This document shows, in pieces, positions 24,872 through 33,436 of a DNA stretch of 45,129 nt (position 1 is its first letter; each line of letters opens with the position of its first letter). This stretch comes from Xanthobacteraceae bacterium. GTDB lineage: Bacteria; Pseudomonadota; Alphaproteobacteria; Rhizobiales; Xanthobacteraceae. The notes under the pieces are model-generated. The model was not told the DNA's origin, did not search any database, and saw only the letters and a list, made by a program, of their open reading frames with translations. The position numbers were made by a program, and so were the translations under genes. The stretch lies in the NCBI GenBank assembly GCA_030041005.1, contig JASHOR010000138.1, forward strand, positions 1 through 45,129, in the 5' to 3' direction.

Positions 24872-25942
24872 ATGCTCATCGACTTCCAGCAACATTATAC
24901 GCCGCCGGAACTGCTCAAGGGCGCTGCCGGCAAAGTCACGGTCGATCTCGATCGCGACGGTAATCCGCATTATCTGCTCAATCCGCTGCTTGCCGACCTT
25001 GCCGCGCATGTGCGCGTCATGGATGCGGCCGGCATCGACGCCGGCGTGCTGTCGTGCGGGTCCGGCTTCGATCAGCCGGATCTTGCCGTCTGCCGCACCA
25101 TCAATGATCGCATGCGCGAGGCGGAAAAGAACCATCCCGGCCGCTTCGTCGGCTTGGCGCACGTGCCGGCGCTCAAGGCGACCGAAGCGGTCGCCGAACT
25201 CAAGCGTTGCGCGGTCGAGCTTGGCTTTCCCGGCGTAGTGATTGCCTCCGAACTCCAGGACCAGCCGCTCGATTGCGACGCACTACGACCATTTTGGAAG
25301 GCATGCGCCGATCTCGATCTCTACGTGTTCATCCACCCGCTGCCGCGCGTGATCCGCTGGAATCGCATGGATGCGGACGACCTCGGCCGCATGCTCGGCT
25401 GGGAGTTTTCGTTGATGACCGCGGCGGTGCGGCTGATCAATTCCGGCCTGCTCGATGCGCTGCCGACTTTGCGCATCCAGTTTTCCCATTTTGCCGGTGG
25501 CATCGGTCGCTATCTCGGACGCATTCGTGGATTTCAGCAGCGCGAGAAATGGGGGACCGCTGCGCTTGCGCGCCATGGCCGCCGGCCGGCGAAATCGTTC
25601 GACCATTACCTTGATCGCCGGCTGTTCTACGATATTGCCGGCTGGGCCGGCCCCGACCACACGGCGGAATGGGGCGCGGATTGGGTCAAATTCGGCTTGC
25701 AGGAACTGGCCTTTTCGCAGCTCGTCTTCGCCACCGACTATCCGCAGGCGGTGCGCGAGCCGAGCGAAGTCGTCGCCTATACCGAGGCGATGCGCACGTT
25801 CTCGGCCAATAGCCGCGCGCTGGCCGAGGGCGCCAATGCCGGCAAGCTCATCCCCGACCTGGAGCGGCGCCTGGCGGCAAGATCGAATCCTGCCAGTAGT
25901 GCGGATCTGAAATTCGCCAGCCACCTGGCCGCCAGATCGTGA
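24872..25942 (+). CDS. ACMSD-like amidohydrolase family protein, C-terminus from a repeat
   Basis: A 356-residue member of the amidohydrolase_2 family (aminocarboxymuconate-semialdehyde decarboxylase-like), with the fold signatures VMDAAGIDAGVLSCG, HPLPR, RIQFSHFAGG and LVFATDYPQAV. The N-terminal metal motif, normally H-x-H, reads D4-F-Q6-Q-H8, so one zinc ligand is replaced by Gln. Family enzymes decarboxylate or hydrate aromatic-ring cleavage products and related acids; the reaction here is unknown. The last 16 residues (ASSADLKFASHLAARS) and the TGA are encoded by the left arm and loop of the dispersed repeat that starts at 25893, so the natural end was probably near ERRLAAR. It lies 124 bp after the regulator gene. 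Confidence 0.88.
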   Translation: MLIDFQQHYTPPELLKGAAGKVTVDLDRDGNPHYLLNPLLADLAAHVRVMDAAGIDAGVLSCGSGFDQPDLAVCRTINDRMREAEKNHPGRFVGLAHVPALKATEAVAELKRCAVELGFPGVVIASELQDQPLDCDALRPFWKACADLDLYVFIHPLPRVIRWNRMDADDLGRMLGWEFSLMTAAVRLINSGLLDALPTLRIQFSHFAGGIGRYLGRIRGFQQREKWGTAALARHGRRPAKSFDHYLDRRLFYDIAGWAGPDHTAEWGADWVKFGLQELAFSQLVFATDYPQAVREPSEVVAYTEAMRTFSANSRALAEGANAGKLIPDLERRLAARSNPASSADLKFASHLAARS

Positions 25943-26059
25943 AGCGAATGTCAATCCCAAGCCCCGCCAGAACTGATATTTGCCGGTGGTCTCTTGATTC
26001 CAACGTTCGCATGAGAGCCTATGGGACCCGGATGCGAATGTTAGAATCGGACCACCAGG
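25893..26059. repeat. Dispersed double-hairpin repeat, copy B
   Basis: A 167-bp relative of the element at 5545-5710, in the same orientation. Hairpin 1 pairs CGGATCTGAAATTCGC (25901-25916) with AGCGAATGTCAATCCCAAGC (25943-25962). Hairpin 2 pairs GTGGTCTCTTGATTCC plus AACGTTCGCA (25986-26011) with TGCGAATGTTAGAATCGGACC (about 26033-26053). Loops and the short spacer between hairpins also align with copy A. Its left part lies inside the amidohydrolase gene; its right end is 8 bp before the thioesterase start codon. Confidence 0.85.
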
Positions 26060-26067
26060 CTCCCCGC

Positions 26068-26496
26068 ATGAACGACAAGGCGAGAACCGACGGCGTGACG
26101 TTCGAGCCCGCCGCCAACGGCTGGGAGCGCGTCACAGCGCATAATTTCGGCGAGCTGATCGGACCGGTCTGGCGCAAAGGCGACGGCCTGTTCGGCATCG
26201 TCGCCGCCGAAAAGCACGGCAATCATCGGGGCGTCGTGCATGGCGGCCTGCTGATGAGTTTGGCCGATCAGGCCATGGGCATGACCGGTCGTCGCGCCAC
26301 CGGCGACCAGCCGCACGCGACCATCGAGATCAACATGCAGTTCGTCGGCGCGGTGAAGATCGGCGATTTCGTCGAGGTGCATTGCAACGTGGTGCGCAAG
26401 ACGCGCTCGGTGCTGTTTCTGGAGTCGAAGCTGAAAGTCGGCGATCGCGTCGTTGCCGCGGCAAGCGGGCTGTGGAAGATTTTGGGGAAGGATTAA
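26068..26496 (+). CDS. PaaI-like hotdog-fold thioesterase
   Basis: A 142-residue hotdog protein of the PaaI/YdiI thioesterase type. It shows HRGVVHGGLLMSLADQAMGMTGRRA, the family's active-site helix (G-x-x-H-G-G), followed by HATIEINMQFVGAVKIGDFVEVHCNVVRKTRSVLFLESKL. Such enzymes hydrolyse acyl-CoA thioesters in the cytoplasm. The ATG at 26068 starts just past repeat copy B; an earlier in-frame start at 25939 would be repeat-derived. The 3' end overlaps the HMG-CoA-lyase-like gene on the other strand by 4 bp. Confidence 0.92.
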   Translation: MNDKARTDGVTFEPAANGWERVTAHNFGELIGPVWRKGDGLFGIVAAEKHGNHRGVVHGGLLMSLADQAMGMTGRRATGDQPHATIEINMQFVGAVKIGDFVEVHCNVVRKTRSVLFLESKLKVGDRVVAAASGLWKILGKD

Positions 26497-27443
26497 GCCC
26501 GAAACTTCTCCAGCGTGCCGCCTTTCATCACCGAGCCGGGCAGCGGATGGCCGACAACGACTTCGGCAAGCTGCGCGCATTCGATCAGCGCGTCGAGATC
26601 GATGCCGGTCTCGATACCCATTTCGCGGCACATGAACACGAGGTCTTCCGTGCAGACATTGCCGGCGGCTCCGGCGTGACCGGCGAACGGGCAGCCGCCG
26701 AGACCGGCGACCGAGGCGTCGAAGCGCGTGACGCCCATTTCCAGGCCGGCGCAGGCATTCGCAATCGCCATGCCGCGGGTGTCGTGCAGGTGCAACGCGA
26801 TCTCAAGATCCGGCCAGCGCTCGCGCAGCGCCCCGACAACGCGCTTGACTGCAAGCGGTGTCGCCCAGGCCATCGTGTCGGCGAGCGACACGTATTGCAG
26901 CGTGACGCTGTGCTCTTTCGCCACGTCAAGGATTTTCTCAACGATTGCGACCACGCGCTCGACCGCGATATCGCCCTCGAAATTACAGCCGAATGCCGCC
27001 ATGACGCTGCCGCGCTTAACCGGCACGCCGTGCGCTTCATACAGCGCAACGATGGCGTGCTGGCCGGAAAGCTGCTGCTCCATCGTGCGGTTCTGATTGC
27101 GTTTGAGAAATTTTTCCGAGGTGCAGAGCTGGATCGTGCCGGCGAGCGCGAGCCGGTTGGCGTGTTTGAGCGCCCGCTCGAATCCTTTCTCGTTGAGCCA
27201 CAGCGCCGTGTACGCGACGCCCGGTCGCGGCGCGATCCCTTGCACCACCTGGTCGGCGTCGGCCATGCCCGGCACCAGTTTCGGGTTGACGAAAGAGGCG
27301 ATCTGGATGTGATCGAGACCGGTGCGCGACAGCGCGTCGATCAGCTCGATCTTGCGCGCGGTCGGGATCGGGCCCTTCTCGATCTGAAAGCCCTCGCGCG
27401 GACCTTCCTCGGTGATGCAAACCGACTTCGGCAGATCGCTCAT
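26493..27443 (-). CDS. Hydroxymethylglutaryl-CoA lyase family protein
   Basis: A 316-residue TIM-barrel enzyme of the HMGL-like family. R16 lies in TEEGPREGFQ, the metal-binding H218 and H220 in LHLHDTRGM, and C251 in GLGGCPFAGHAGAAGNVCTED, which is the HMG-CoA lyase signature with its catalytic Cys. The family cleaves HMG-CoA to acetoacetate and acetyl-CoA, but close homologues beside CoA-transferases act on other 3-hydroxy-3-methylacyl-CoAs such as citramalyl-CoA. Its ATG overlaps the stop of the CoA-transferase gene by 4 bp, so the two proteins probably act in sequence: CoA is transferred to a diacid, which is then cleaved. Confidence 0.92.
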   Translation of the reverse strand: MSDLPKSVCITEEGPREGFQIEKGPIPTARKIELIDALSRTGLDHIQIASFVNPKLVPGMADADQVVQGIAPRPGVAYTALWLNEKGFERALKHANRLALAGTIQLCTSEKFLKRNQNRTMEQQLSGQHAIVALYEAHGVPVKRGSVMAAFGCNFEGDIAVERVVAIVEKILDVAKEHSVTLQYVSLADTMAWATPLAVKRVVGALRERWPDLEIALHLHDTRGMAIANACAGLEMGVTRFDASVAGLGGCPFAGHAGAAGNVCTEDLVFMCREMGIETGIDLDALIECAQLAEVVVGHPLPGSVMKGGTLEKFRA

Positions 27444-28660
27444 GGCCGTTCCCGTGCTTGGCGTTTGTCGACGCCGATAATGCCCTGCCGGGCGAGCGTT
27501 TCGCGTTCGGACTTGCCCAGGCCGAGTTCGTCCAGGATTTCGCCCGTGTGCTCGCCGACCATCGGCGGTTGGGCTCGCAGCCCGAGATCGTGATCGCCGA
27601 TTTCGAGCGGCAGCCGTGGAAGTTTTGCCGAAATCCCGCCGGCCAAGTCGACGTCGAGCATGCGGCCGGCGGCGTTGAGCTGCGGATCGTCGAACAGGTC
27701 GCCGGGCTTGGCGACGGGGGCGAACGGGATATCGATGCGGTCGAACAGTTCAGCAAGCTCCTGGCGTGTGTGCTTGGCGATGATGGCGGCCACGGTCGGC
27801 AACAGCGTCGGGCGCTCGCGCACGCGGTCCTCGTTGGCCTTGTAGGCCGGATTTTCCAGGAGATCGGCGCGGCCGAAATGCTCGCAGAACCGCCGCCACT
27901 GGCGGTCGCTGGTGATGCCGACGAAAATCTGCTCGCCGTCGGCGGTCGCAAACGGCTCGTAGATCGCCCAGGCGCCTTCGCGCGCCGGCATCGGCGGCGG
28001 CGGTCGTCCGGTGATCGCCTGCCCGGCCAGATGCTGGGCCATCAGGAATGCGGTCGATTCGAAAAGGGCCGATTTGAGCAATTGGCCGCGTCCCGTTCGC
28101 TCGCGCTCGCGCAGCGCCGCCTGAATCGCAATCACCGCGAAGGCGCCGCCCATGATGTCGACCACCGAGGTGCCGGCGCGCAGCGGCTGGCCCGGCGGCC
28201 CGGTCATATAGGCGAGACCGGCCATGAATTGCACGACCTCGTCGAGCGCCGGGCGGTGCTCGTAGGGGCCGCTCAAGAAACCCTTGAGCGCGCAATAGAC
28301 GAGCCGCGGATTGGTCCTGGCCAGATCGACGTAGCCGCAGCGAAGCCGATCCATGGTTCCCGGCGCATAGTTTTCAATCGCGACATCGGCCGTCGCCGCC
28401 AGCCGATGCAGCAGCGCGCGGCCTTCGTCCGCTTTCAGATCGAGCGCGAGGCTGCGCTTGTTGCGGTTGAAGGTGCCGAAGAAGCCTGCAGCGAAACCGG
28501 GCAACCGTCGGGTGGGGTCGCCGCCGACCGGCTCGACCTTGATCACGTCGGCGCCGAGATCGGCGAGAATGAGCCCTGCGCTCGGCCCCATGATGGCATG
28601 GCAGAATTCGAGCACGCGCATGCCGGCAAGCGGCAGGGCGTCGGTTGCGAGGATCGCCAT
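27440..28660 (-). CDS. Family III CoA-transferase (CaiB/BaiF)
   Basis: A 406-residue CaiB/BaiF-type transferase. Marker segments are RVLEFCHAIMGPSAGLILADLGADVIKVEP, NRNKRSLALDLK and LSGPYEHRPALDEVVQ, where D140 aligns with the catalytic aspartate that forms an anhydride with the substrate. These enzymes move CoA between carboxylic acids in the cytoplasm. The ATG at 28660 starts at the conserved N-terminus and has GGAG nine bases upstream. It is coupled by a 4-bp overlap to the HMG-CoA-lyase-like gene. Confidence 0.92.
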   Translation of the reverse strand: MAILATDALPLAGMRVLEFCHAIMGPSAGLILADLGADVIKVEPVGGDPTRRLPGFAAGFFGTFNRNKRSLALDLKADEGRALLHRLAATADVAIENYAPGTMDRLRCGYVDLARTNPRLVYCALKGFLSGPYEHRPALDEVVQFMAGLAYMTGPPGQPLRAGTSVVDIMGGAFAVIAIQAALRERERTGRGQLLKSALFESTAFLMAQHLAGQAITGRPPPPMPAREGAWAIYEPFATADGEQIFVGITSDRQWRRFCEHFGRADLLENPAYKANEDRVRERPTLLPTVAAIIAKHTRQELAELFDRIDIPFAPVAKPGDLFDDPQLNAAGRMLDVDLAGGISAKLPRLPLEIGDHDLGLRAQPPMVGEHTGEILDELGLGKSERETLARQGIIGVDKRQARERP

Positions 28661-28675
28661 ACGACGATTACTCCG

Positions 28676-28798
28676 TCTCGTCGCCGCCGGGCTTGACCCG
28701 GCGGTCCATGGTGCGCATTCGTTTGCGCTGCGTCCAGTCGGTGGACGCGGCGGTTTCGGACGGCAGCATGGATTGCCGGGTCGAGCCCGGCAATGACG
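28676..28798. repeat. REP/BIME-like palindrome pair
   Basis: Two palindromic units in opposite orientation fill the gap between the CoA-transferase and RidA genes. The first, around 28684-28710, has GCCGGGCTTGACCCGGC. The second, around 28768-28798, has TTGCCGGGTCGAGCCCGGCAA followed by TGACG. Sequences of this GCCGGG-x5-CCCGGC type are widely scattered in alphaproteobacterial genomes, as I recall. Confidence 0.65.
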
Positions 28799-28816
28799 AA
28801 TCGTGAGGGGGAAGCC

Positions 28817-29203
28817 ATGCAGAAGTCGTTCGTTCGCGGTACCTGGCAGAAGAAGCGCGCCTATTCGCCGGCGGTGATCACCGCCGGCGCCGGCAAGATC
28901 ATCTGGGTTGCGGGCCATACCGGGGCGGTGGACGATGCCGGCAAATCGCTCGCCGGCGACTTCGACGCGCAGTGCCGGCAGACGTTTCGCAACATCGAAA
29001 AGACGCTGGCCGAGGCCGGCGCGAAGCTGTCCGACCTCGTGACCATGACGGTCTTTCTCATCGACGCGCGCCACACCACGCGCATGACCGAATTGCGAAC
29101 CGAGATTTTCGGCAAAGACTTTCCGGCCAGCGCCGCGATCACCGTTGCCGGCTTCGCTCAACCGGAGATGATGCTCGAGATCCAGTGCGTGGCCGTTGTT
29201 TGA
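28817..29203 (+). CDS. RidA/YjgF/UK114 family protein
   Basis: A 128-residue RidA-type protein. The family deaminates reactive enamine/imine intermediates made by PLP enzymes and forms trimers in the cytoplasm. Visible features are PAVITAGAGKIIWVAGHTGAVD near the start, QTFRNIEKTLAEAGAKLSDLVTMTVFLID in the middle and a C-terminal tail (AAITVAGFAQPEMMLEIQCVAVV) that carries the usual E-I-x-x-x-A ending. The arginine found in RidA (IRTSAA) is not present in the equivalent stretch, so it may belong to one of the Rid subfamilies without deaminase activity. A GAGGGGGAAG ribosome site precedes the ATG. Confidence 0.92.
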   Translation: MQKSFVRGTWQKKRAYSPAVITAGAGKIIWVAGHTGAVDDAGKSLAGDFDAQCRQTFRNIEKTLAEAGAKLSDLVTMTVFLIDARHTTRMTELRTEIFGKDFPASAAITVAGFAQPEMMLEIQCVAVV

Positions 29204-29393
29204 ATTCCGGCCGCCATACCTTGCCCTGAAGACGCCGATGCGAAGCATCGGCTATGGGTGGTGGGAAGCACTTTCAGATCGACGCGCGAGCTTTTAAATC
29301 GCTCCCCCGCCCCCGCCACTCACGCGGTTCGCGGCGATCCCCCGCCGCTTCGCGCAGGGGAGGGGAAGCGAGAGAGCCGCGCGAGCGGCCTCG

Positions 29394-31721
29394 CTACGCC
29401 CCTCTTGCGCGCGCGTCGTGGATGGCGCGCCACAGCACTTCCGGCGTCGCCGGCATTTCGACGTGCTTGATGCCGAGCACCGAAAGCGCATCGACGAGCG
29501 CGTTGGCGACCGCCGGCATGGCGCCGACGCAGCCGGCCTCGCCGGCGCCCTTGACGCCGAGCGGATTGGTCTTGGTCGGTACCGGATTGGAGTCGACATG
29601 GTAGGCCGGAAGGTCGCTCGCCCGCGGCATGGCATAATCCATGAACGAGCCGCTGAGGATTTGTCCCTGCTCGTCGAACTTGATGCCTTCCATCAGAATC
29701 TGGCCCACGCCCATGGCGACGCCGCCGTCGACCTGTCCATGAAGCAACAGCGGATTGATCACGGTGCCGACGTCGTCGACCACGTTGTAGCGTAGAATCT
29801 CGACTTCACCGGTGTCCTCGTCGATCTCCAGTTCGCAGACGTGGCAGCCATTGGGGTAGCTTGCCACCTTGCCCTGATAGATCGCCGTGGCGATCAGGCC
29901 GACTTCCATGCCTTCCGGCAGATTCCTCGGATCGATCGCGGCTTTGGCGACTTCCTTGATGGTCAGCGTCTGATTGGTCTTTTGGCTTGAAAATACGCCG
30001 TCGGTGAACTTGATGTCGGCCACGTCCACCTTCAGCATTTTGGCGACGATCGCCTTGGCTTTGGTCTCGATCTTCTCTGCCGCGAGTGTAAAGGCCGAGC
30101 CGGACATGGTCGCCGATCGTGAGCCGCCGGTGCCCTCGGCGAAAAACACCTGGTCGGTGTCGCCCTGAATGTAGGTGACTTCGTTCGGGTCGAGCCCGAG
30201 GCGGTCGCACACGACCTGCTTGAACGCGGTCTCGTGACCCTGGCCCTGGTTGATGCTGCCGGAGAAGATCGTTACCGAGCCGGTGCGGTCGAAGCGGATC
30301 TCGGCGCCTTCGAGGCCGGCGGCGGCCGAGCGTTCGATGGTATTGGAGAAGCCGAGGCCGCGCAGCTTGCCGTGCCGCCGCGAGGTCTCTCTGCGCTCCT
30401 CGAAGCCGCGCTTGTCGGCGGTCTCGAGCGCAAGGTCCATGTTCTTTTCGAACTCGCCGCAATCGTAGGTGAAAGTGACGCTGGTCTTGAACGGCAAGGC
30501 GCTCGGCGGAATGGTGTTGCGCCGGCGCAGTTCCGCGGGATCGATTTTCAGTTCGTCGGCGGCAAGATCGACCATGCGTTCGATCACATAGCCGGCCTCG
30601 GGGCGGCCATTGCCGCGGTAGGGGCGCACCGGCTGGGTGTGCGTGAACACGCCCGTCACATCGATGTGCGAAGCCGGCGTGCGATAGACGCCGGCGAGCG
30701 TGCCGAGATTGCCGGTGAAGGCCGGCATGCCGACCTGCAGATAGGCGCCGATCGCGGCGATGATCTTCGCCCGGAAGCCAAGGAAATTTCCATCGTTGTC
30801 GACAGCGAGTTCGGCGTCGGTGACATTGTCGCGCGCCTGAGCGTCGCAGAGGAACGATTCCGAGCGCGTCGCCACCCATTTGACCGGTCTGCCTGTGAGC
30901 TTGGCGCCTAAAAGCACCAGTGCCACCTCGTTGTAGACGGCGGATTTCATGCCGAAGCTGCCGCCGATATCGCCGCAAACGACGCGGATTTTGTTGTCGG
31001 GCACTTTGAGAACGAAATTCGACAATTCGGTTTGAAAGACGTTGGTGCGCTGCAAGGTGGTGTAGATCGTGTAGCGGCCGTCGATCGGCTCGAACAGGCC
31101 GATGCAGCCGCGCGGCTCCATGGTCGCGGCCGTCACCCTGTTGATCACGAAACGGTGCTTGACCACGTGCGCGGCATGCGCGAAGGCCGCGTCGGTTGCC
31201 GCCTTGTCGCCCTCGATCTGCACGAAGCCGATATTGTTTGGACAGTCGTCCCAGACCAGCGGCACACCGGGCTTGACGGCATCGCCGGTGGAGACGATGG
31301 CCGGCAGCGGCTCATAGTCTATTTCGATCAACTCGGCGGCCTCGACGGCCTGGTAATAGCTATCAGCGATGACGAAGGCGACGTAATCGCCGATCATGCG
31401 CACCCTGTCCTCGACCAGAGCCGGATAGCGCGGCTTGTAGCCGGGCACGCCGTCGCGGCGCTTGAGCCCGCCGGGAACCGGCAGGTCGCCAAAGCCCGCG
31501 TTCCTGTAGTCGGCGCCGGTCAAGACCGCGAGCACGCCGGGTGAAGCTTTGGCCTTCGCAGTATCGATCGAGCGAATGCGCGCGTGGGCGTGGGGCGAGC
31601 GGAGCACGTAGCCAAACGCCATGCCCGGAAACGCCATATCGCCCACATAGCGTCCGCCGCCCTTGACGAGCCGCGGATCCTCGAATCGCGGAACCGGTTG
31701 ACCTATGGCGAACTCACCCAT
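29394..31721 (-). CDS. Xanthine dehydrogenase/CoxL-family molybdenum hydroxylase large subunit, orphan
   Basis: A 775-residue molybdopterin-cytosine-dinucleotide-binding large subunit, normal length for CoxL/XdhB-like enzymes. The N-terminal domain has RFEDPRLVKGGGRYVGD and SPHAHARI. The MoCo domain shows GGSFGMKSAVYNE, PYRGNGRPEA and GQGHETAFKQV, and the catalytic Glu is in GVKGAGEAGCVGA. The PYRGNGR loop is of the form-II (AYRGAGR-like) kind, not the AYxCSFR loop of true CO dehydrogenase, so CO is not the likely substrate. The [2Fe-2S] small and FAD medium subunits needed for electron transfer are not within the window on either side. The ATG at 31721 has GAGG five bases upstream. It depends on molybdenum, which the locus at 2712-9170 may supply. 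Confidence 0.92.
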   Translation of the reverse strand: MGEFAIGQPVPRFEDPRLVKGGGRYVGDMAFPGMAFGYVLRSPHAHARIRSIDTAKAKASPGVLAVLTGADYRNAGFGDLPVPGGLKRRDGVPGYKPRYPALVEDRVRMIGDYVAFVIADSYYQAVEAAELIEIDYEPLPAIVSTGDAVKPGVPLVWDDCPNNIGFVQIEGDKAATDAAFAHAAHVVKHRFVINRVTAATMEPRGCIGLFEPIDGRYTIYTTLQRTNVFQTELSNFVLKVPDNKIRVVCGDIGGSFGMKSAVYNEVALVLLGAKLTGRPVKWVATRSESFLCDAQARDNVTDAELAVDNDGNFLGFRAKIIAAIGAYLQVGMPAFTGNLGTLAGVYRTPASHIDVTGVFTHTQPVRPYRGNGRPEAGYVIERMVDLAADELKIDPAELRRRNTIPPSALPFKTSVTFTYDCGEFEKNMDLALETADKRGFEERRETSRRHGKLRGLGFSNTIERSAAAGLEGAEIRFDRTGSVTIFSGSINQGQGHETAFKQVVCDRLGLDPNEVTYIQGDTDQVFFAEGTGGSRSATMSGSAFTLAAEKIETKAKAIVAKMLKVDVADIKFTDGVFSSQKTNQTLTIKEVAKAAIDPRNLPEGMEVGLIATAIYQGKVASYPNGCHVCELEIDEDTGEVEILRYNVVDDVGTVINPLLLHGQVDGGVAMGVGQILMEGIKFDEQGQILSGSFMDYAMPRASDLPAYHVDSNPVPTKTNPLGVKGAGEAGCVGAMPAVANALVDALSVLGIKHVEMPATPEVLWRAIHDARARGA

Positions 31722-31867
31722 CGCATCCTCGCATTCGGGTTTGCAGCGGACCTGCCCGCGCGTCGCGGGCACAAAGGCAGGGCTGCGGTCTTACATCGGC
31801 TTGCAGAGCCCTTCAATCGGGCACAAGTTACGGATACTCTGGCCGCTGCGCCCCGGGGGGAAGCCCA

Positions 31868-33187
31868 ATGGTCGAAACATTCGAATCCGCTCTGCAGGTC
31901 CGCGTCGATGAAATGGTCGATGCCTGCACCCGTTGCGGCAAGTGCGTGGAGGCTTGCCCGACCACCGGGCCCGCCGGATTGACGGTAGAAGAGCAGAAAA
32001 ACCCGGTGGCGGTGATTGGCGGCATCATCGACATTCTGCGGCTCGGCCCCGGCAACGACGCAGCGCGCAAATGGGCGTCCGGCTGCGTGCGTTCGGGCGA
32101 CTGCATCGAGGCCTGCGAATACGGCGTCAATCCGCGATTCCTGCTCAGCATGGCGCGGGCGGCAATGGCGCGCGCGAAGAACGATGCGGCGACGCTCCGC
32201 CGCGCCGGCGTCGACGGCTTCCGTAAAATCGCGACCGATGTGAACAATCTTTCGCGGCTGCAGCTCGACGATGCATTGTTGGCGCGGCTCGGGCAGGGCG
32301 CTCCACGGTCTGCGGACGTGCCGCCGGATTTCGTCTTCTACACCGGATGCAACGTGCTCAAGACGCCGCATATGGCGCTGCTCGCGCTCGACATCATGGA
32401 TGCGCTCGGAATCACCTACGAGGTCTTGGGCGGTCCGACCCATTGCTGCGGCGTGCAGCAATTGCGCTCCGGCGATCTTGCGACCTTCGGTCGGTTCGCG
32501 GAAAGCTCGCTCGACAAGCTGGCGCGCAGCAAGACCGGCCAAGTGCTGTCCTGGTGTCCGTCCTGCCATGTCCAATTCACCGAAATGACGCTGCCGGCGA
32601 TCGAAAGAACACGTGGCGCAAAACCGTTCGAAATGACGCCGTTCACGTTGTTCGTGCGCAATAATCTCGATCGACTGCGGCCGTTGCTGCGCGAGCCGGT
32701 GCCGATGCGGATCGCCCTGCACAAGCATCCGGGGATTCGCGGCGTCGTCGAAGCCGCCGAGGACATATTGCGCGCGGTGCCGGGCGTCGTGCTTGTCGAT
32801 CTGCAGCAGCCGAAGGCCGGCCTGCAGGCCAACGAGTTGCGGGCGCTGCCGACCTATCGCCGCCAGTCGCAGGAGGCCGAGCTGCGCGCGGCGGAAGCGG
32901 CCGGCATCGATGCGCTGGTCGCGGTCTATCATTCCGATCACCGCGAGCTTTGCGCGCACGAGCGCGACTGGCCGTTCCGCATCTTGAATCTGTACGAGAT
33001 CGTCGGCGCCAGCATGGGGCTGCATCGCGACGATCGATTCAAGCAAATGAAATTGATGCAGGACGCCGACGCCGTTCTGGCCGACTGCCGCGACCTGATG
33101 AACGATCACGGGCTCGACCCCGCGACGGCGCGGCAGGTCATTCAATCAATGCTCGACGAGCAGCCGGTGCCGTTGCGCGGCGGTTGA
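31868..33187 (+). CDS. 4Fe-4S/CCG-domain Fe-S oxidoreductase (HdrC/GlpC-like)
   Basis: A 439-residue protein with a ferredoxin-like N-terminus and a CCG domain. Cys 20, 23, 26 and 30 (CTRCGKCVEAC) form a full [4Fe-4S] motif. The second motif is incomplete: C73, C79 and C83 are present but position 76 is Ser (CVRSGDCIEAC). The CCG domain (CNVLK, then THCCGVQ, then SWCPSCHVQF) is complete. The second CCG repeat seen in HdrB/GlpC-type proteins is replaced by a cysteine-free segment (HKHPGIRG to LQQPKAGLQ). Such proteins pass electrons to quinone or to flavoprotein partners. It is divergent from the CoxL-like gene, with 146 bp between, and preceded by GGGGGGAAG. A link to that enzyme as electron acceptor is possible but unproven. 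Confidence 0.85.
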   Translation: MVETFESALQVRVDEMVDACTRCGKCVEACPTTGPAGLTVEEQKNPVAVIGGIIDILRLGPGNDAARKWASGCVRSGDCIEACEYGVNPRFLLSMARAAMARAKNDAATLRRAGVDGFRKIATDVNNLSRLQLDDALLARLGQGAPRSADVPPDFVFYTGCNVLKTPHMALLALDIMDALGITYEVLGGPTHCCGVQQLRSGDLATFGRFAESSLDKLARSKTGQVLSWCPSCHVQFTEMTLPAIERTRGAKPFEMTPFTLFVRNNLDRLRPLLREPVPMRIALHKHPGIRGVVEAAEDILRAVPGVVLVDLQQPKAGLQANELRALPTYRRQSQEAELRAAEAAGIDALVAVYHSDHRELCAHERDWPFRILNLYEIVGASMGLHRDDRFKQMKLMQDADAVLADCRDLMNDHGLDPATARQVIQSMLDEQPVPLRGG

Positions 33188-33436
33188 TCAATCGCGGATG
33201 TGCGGCAAGAACCGCTCGGTCGGAACGTTTCGGCTGAGACCGGCAGGCTTCGCCGCCGCGTGAATTTTTCCGAACGAGTGAATAGGCCGGCGATCGATGC
33301 GGCCGTTGCCGGCTCCGCTCGAGCAAGAGTTCCGCGACTTTCAGGTCGGTGAGCCGGCTTCGCCGGGCTGGCGTCCCTGTTTGCGAACATCGAGGAATGC
33401 GGCGTTCTGACTCTGCGCATGCGGCAGCGATTTCTT

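Noticed and set aside
29394-31721. Annotation as CO dehydrogenase
   Set aside because: The active-site loop is PYRGNGR, not the AYxCSFR loop of form I CO dehydrogenase, and the other two subunits are absent.
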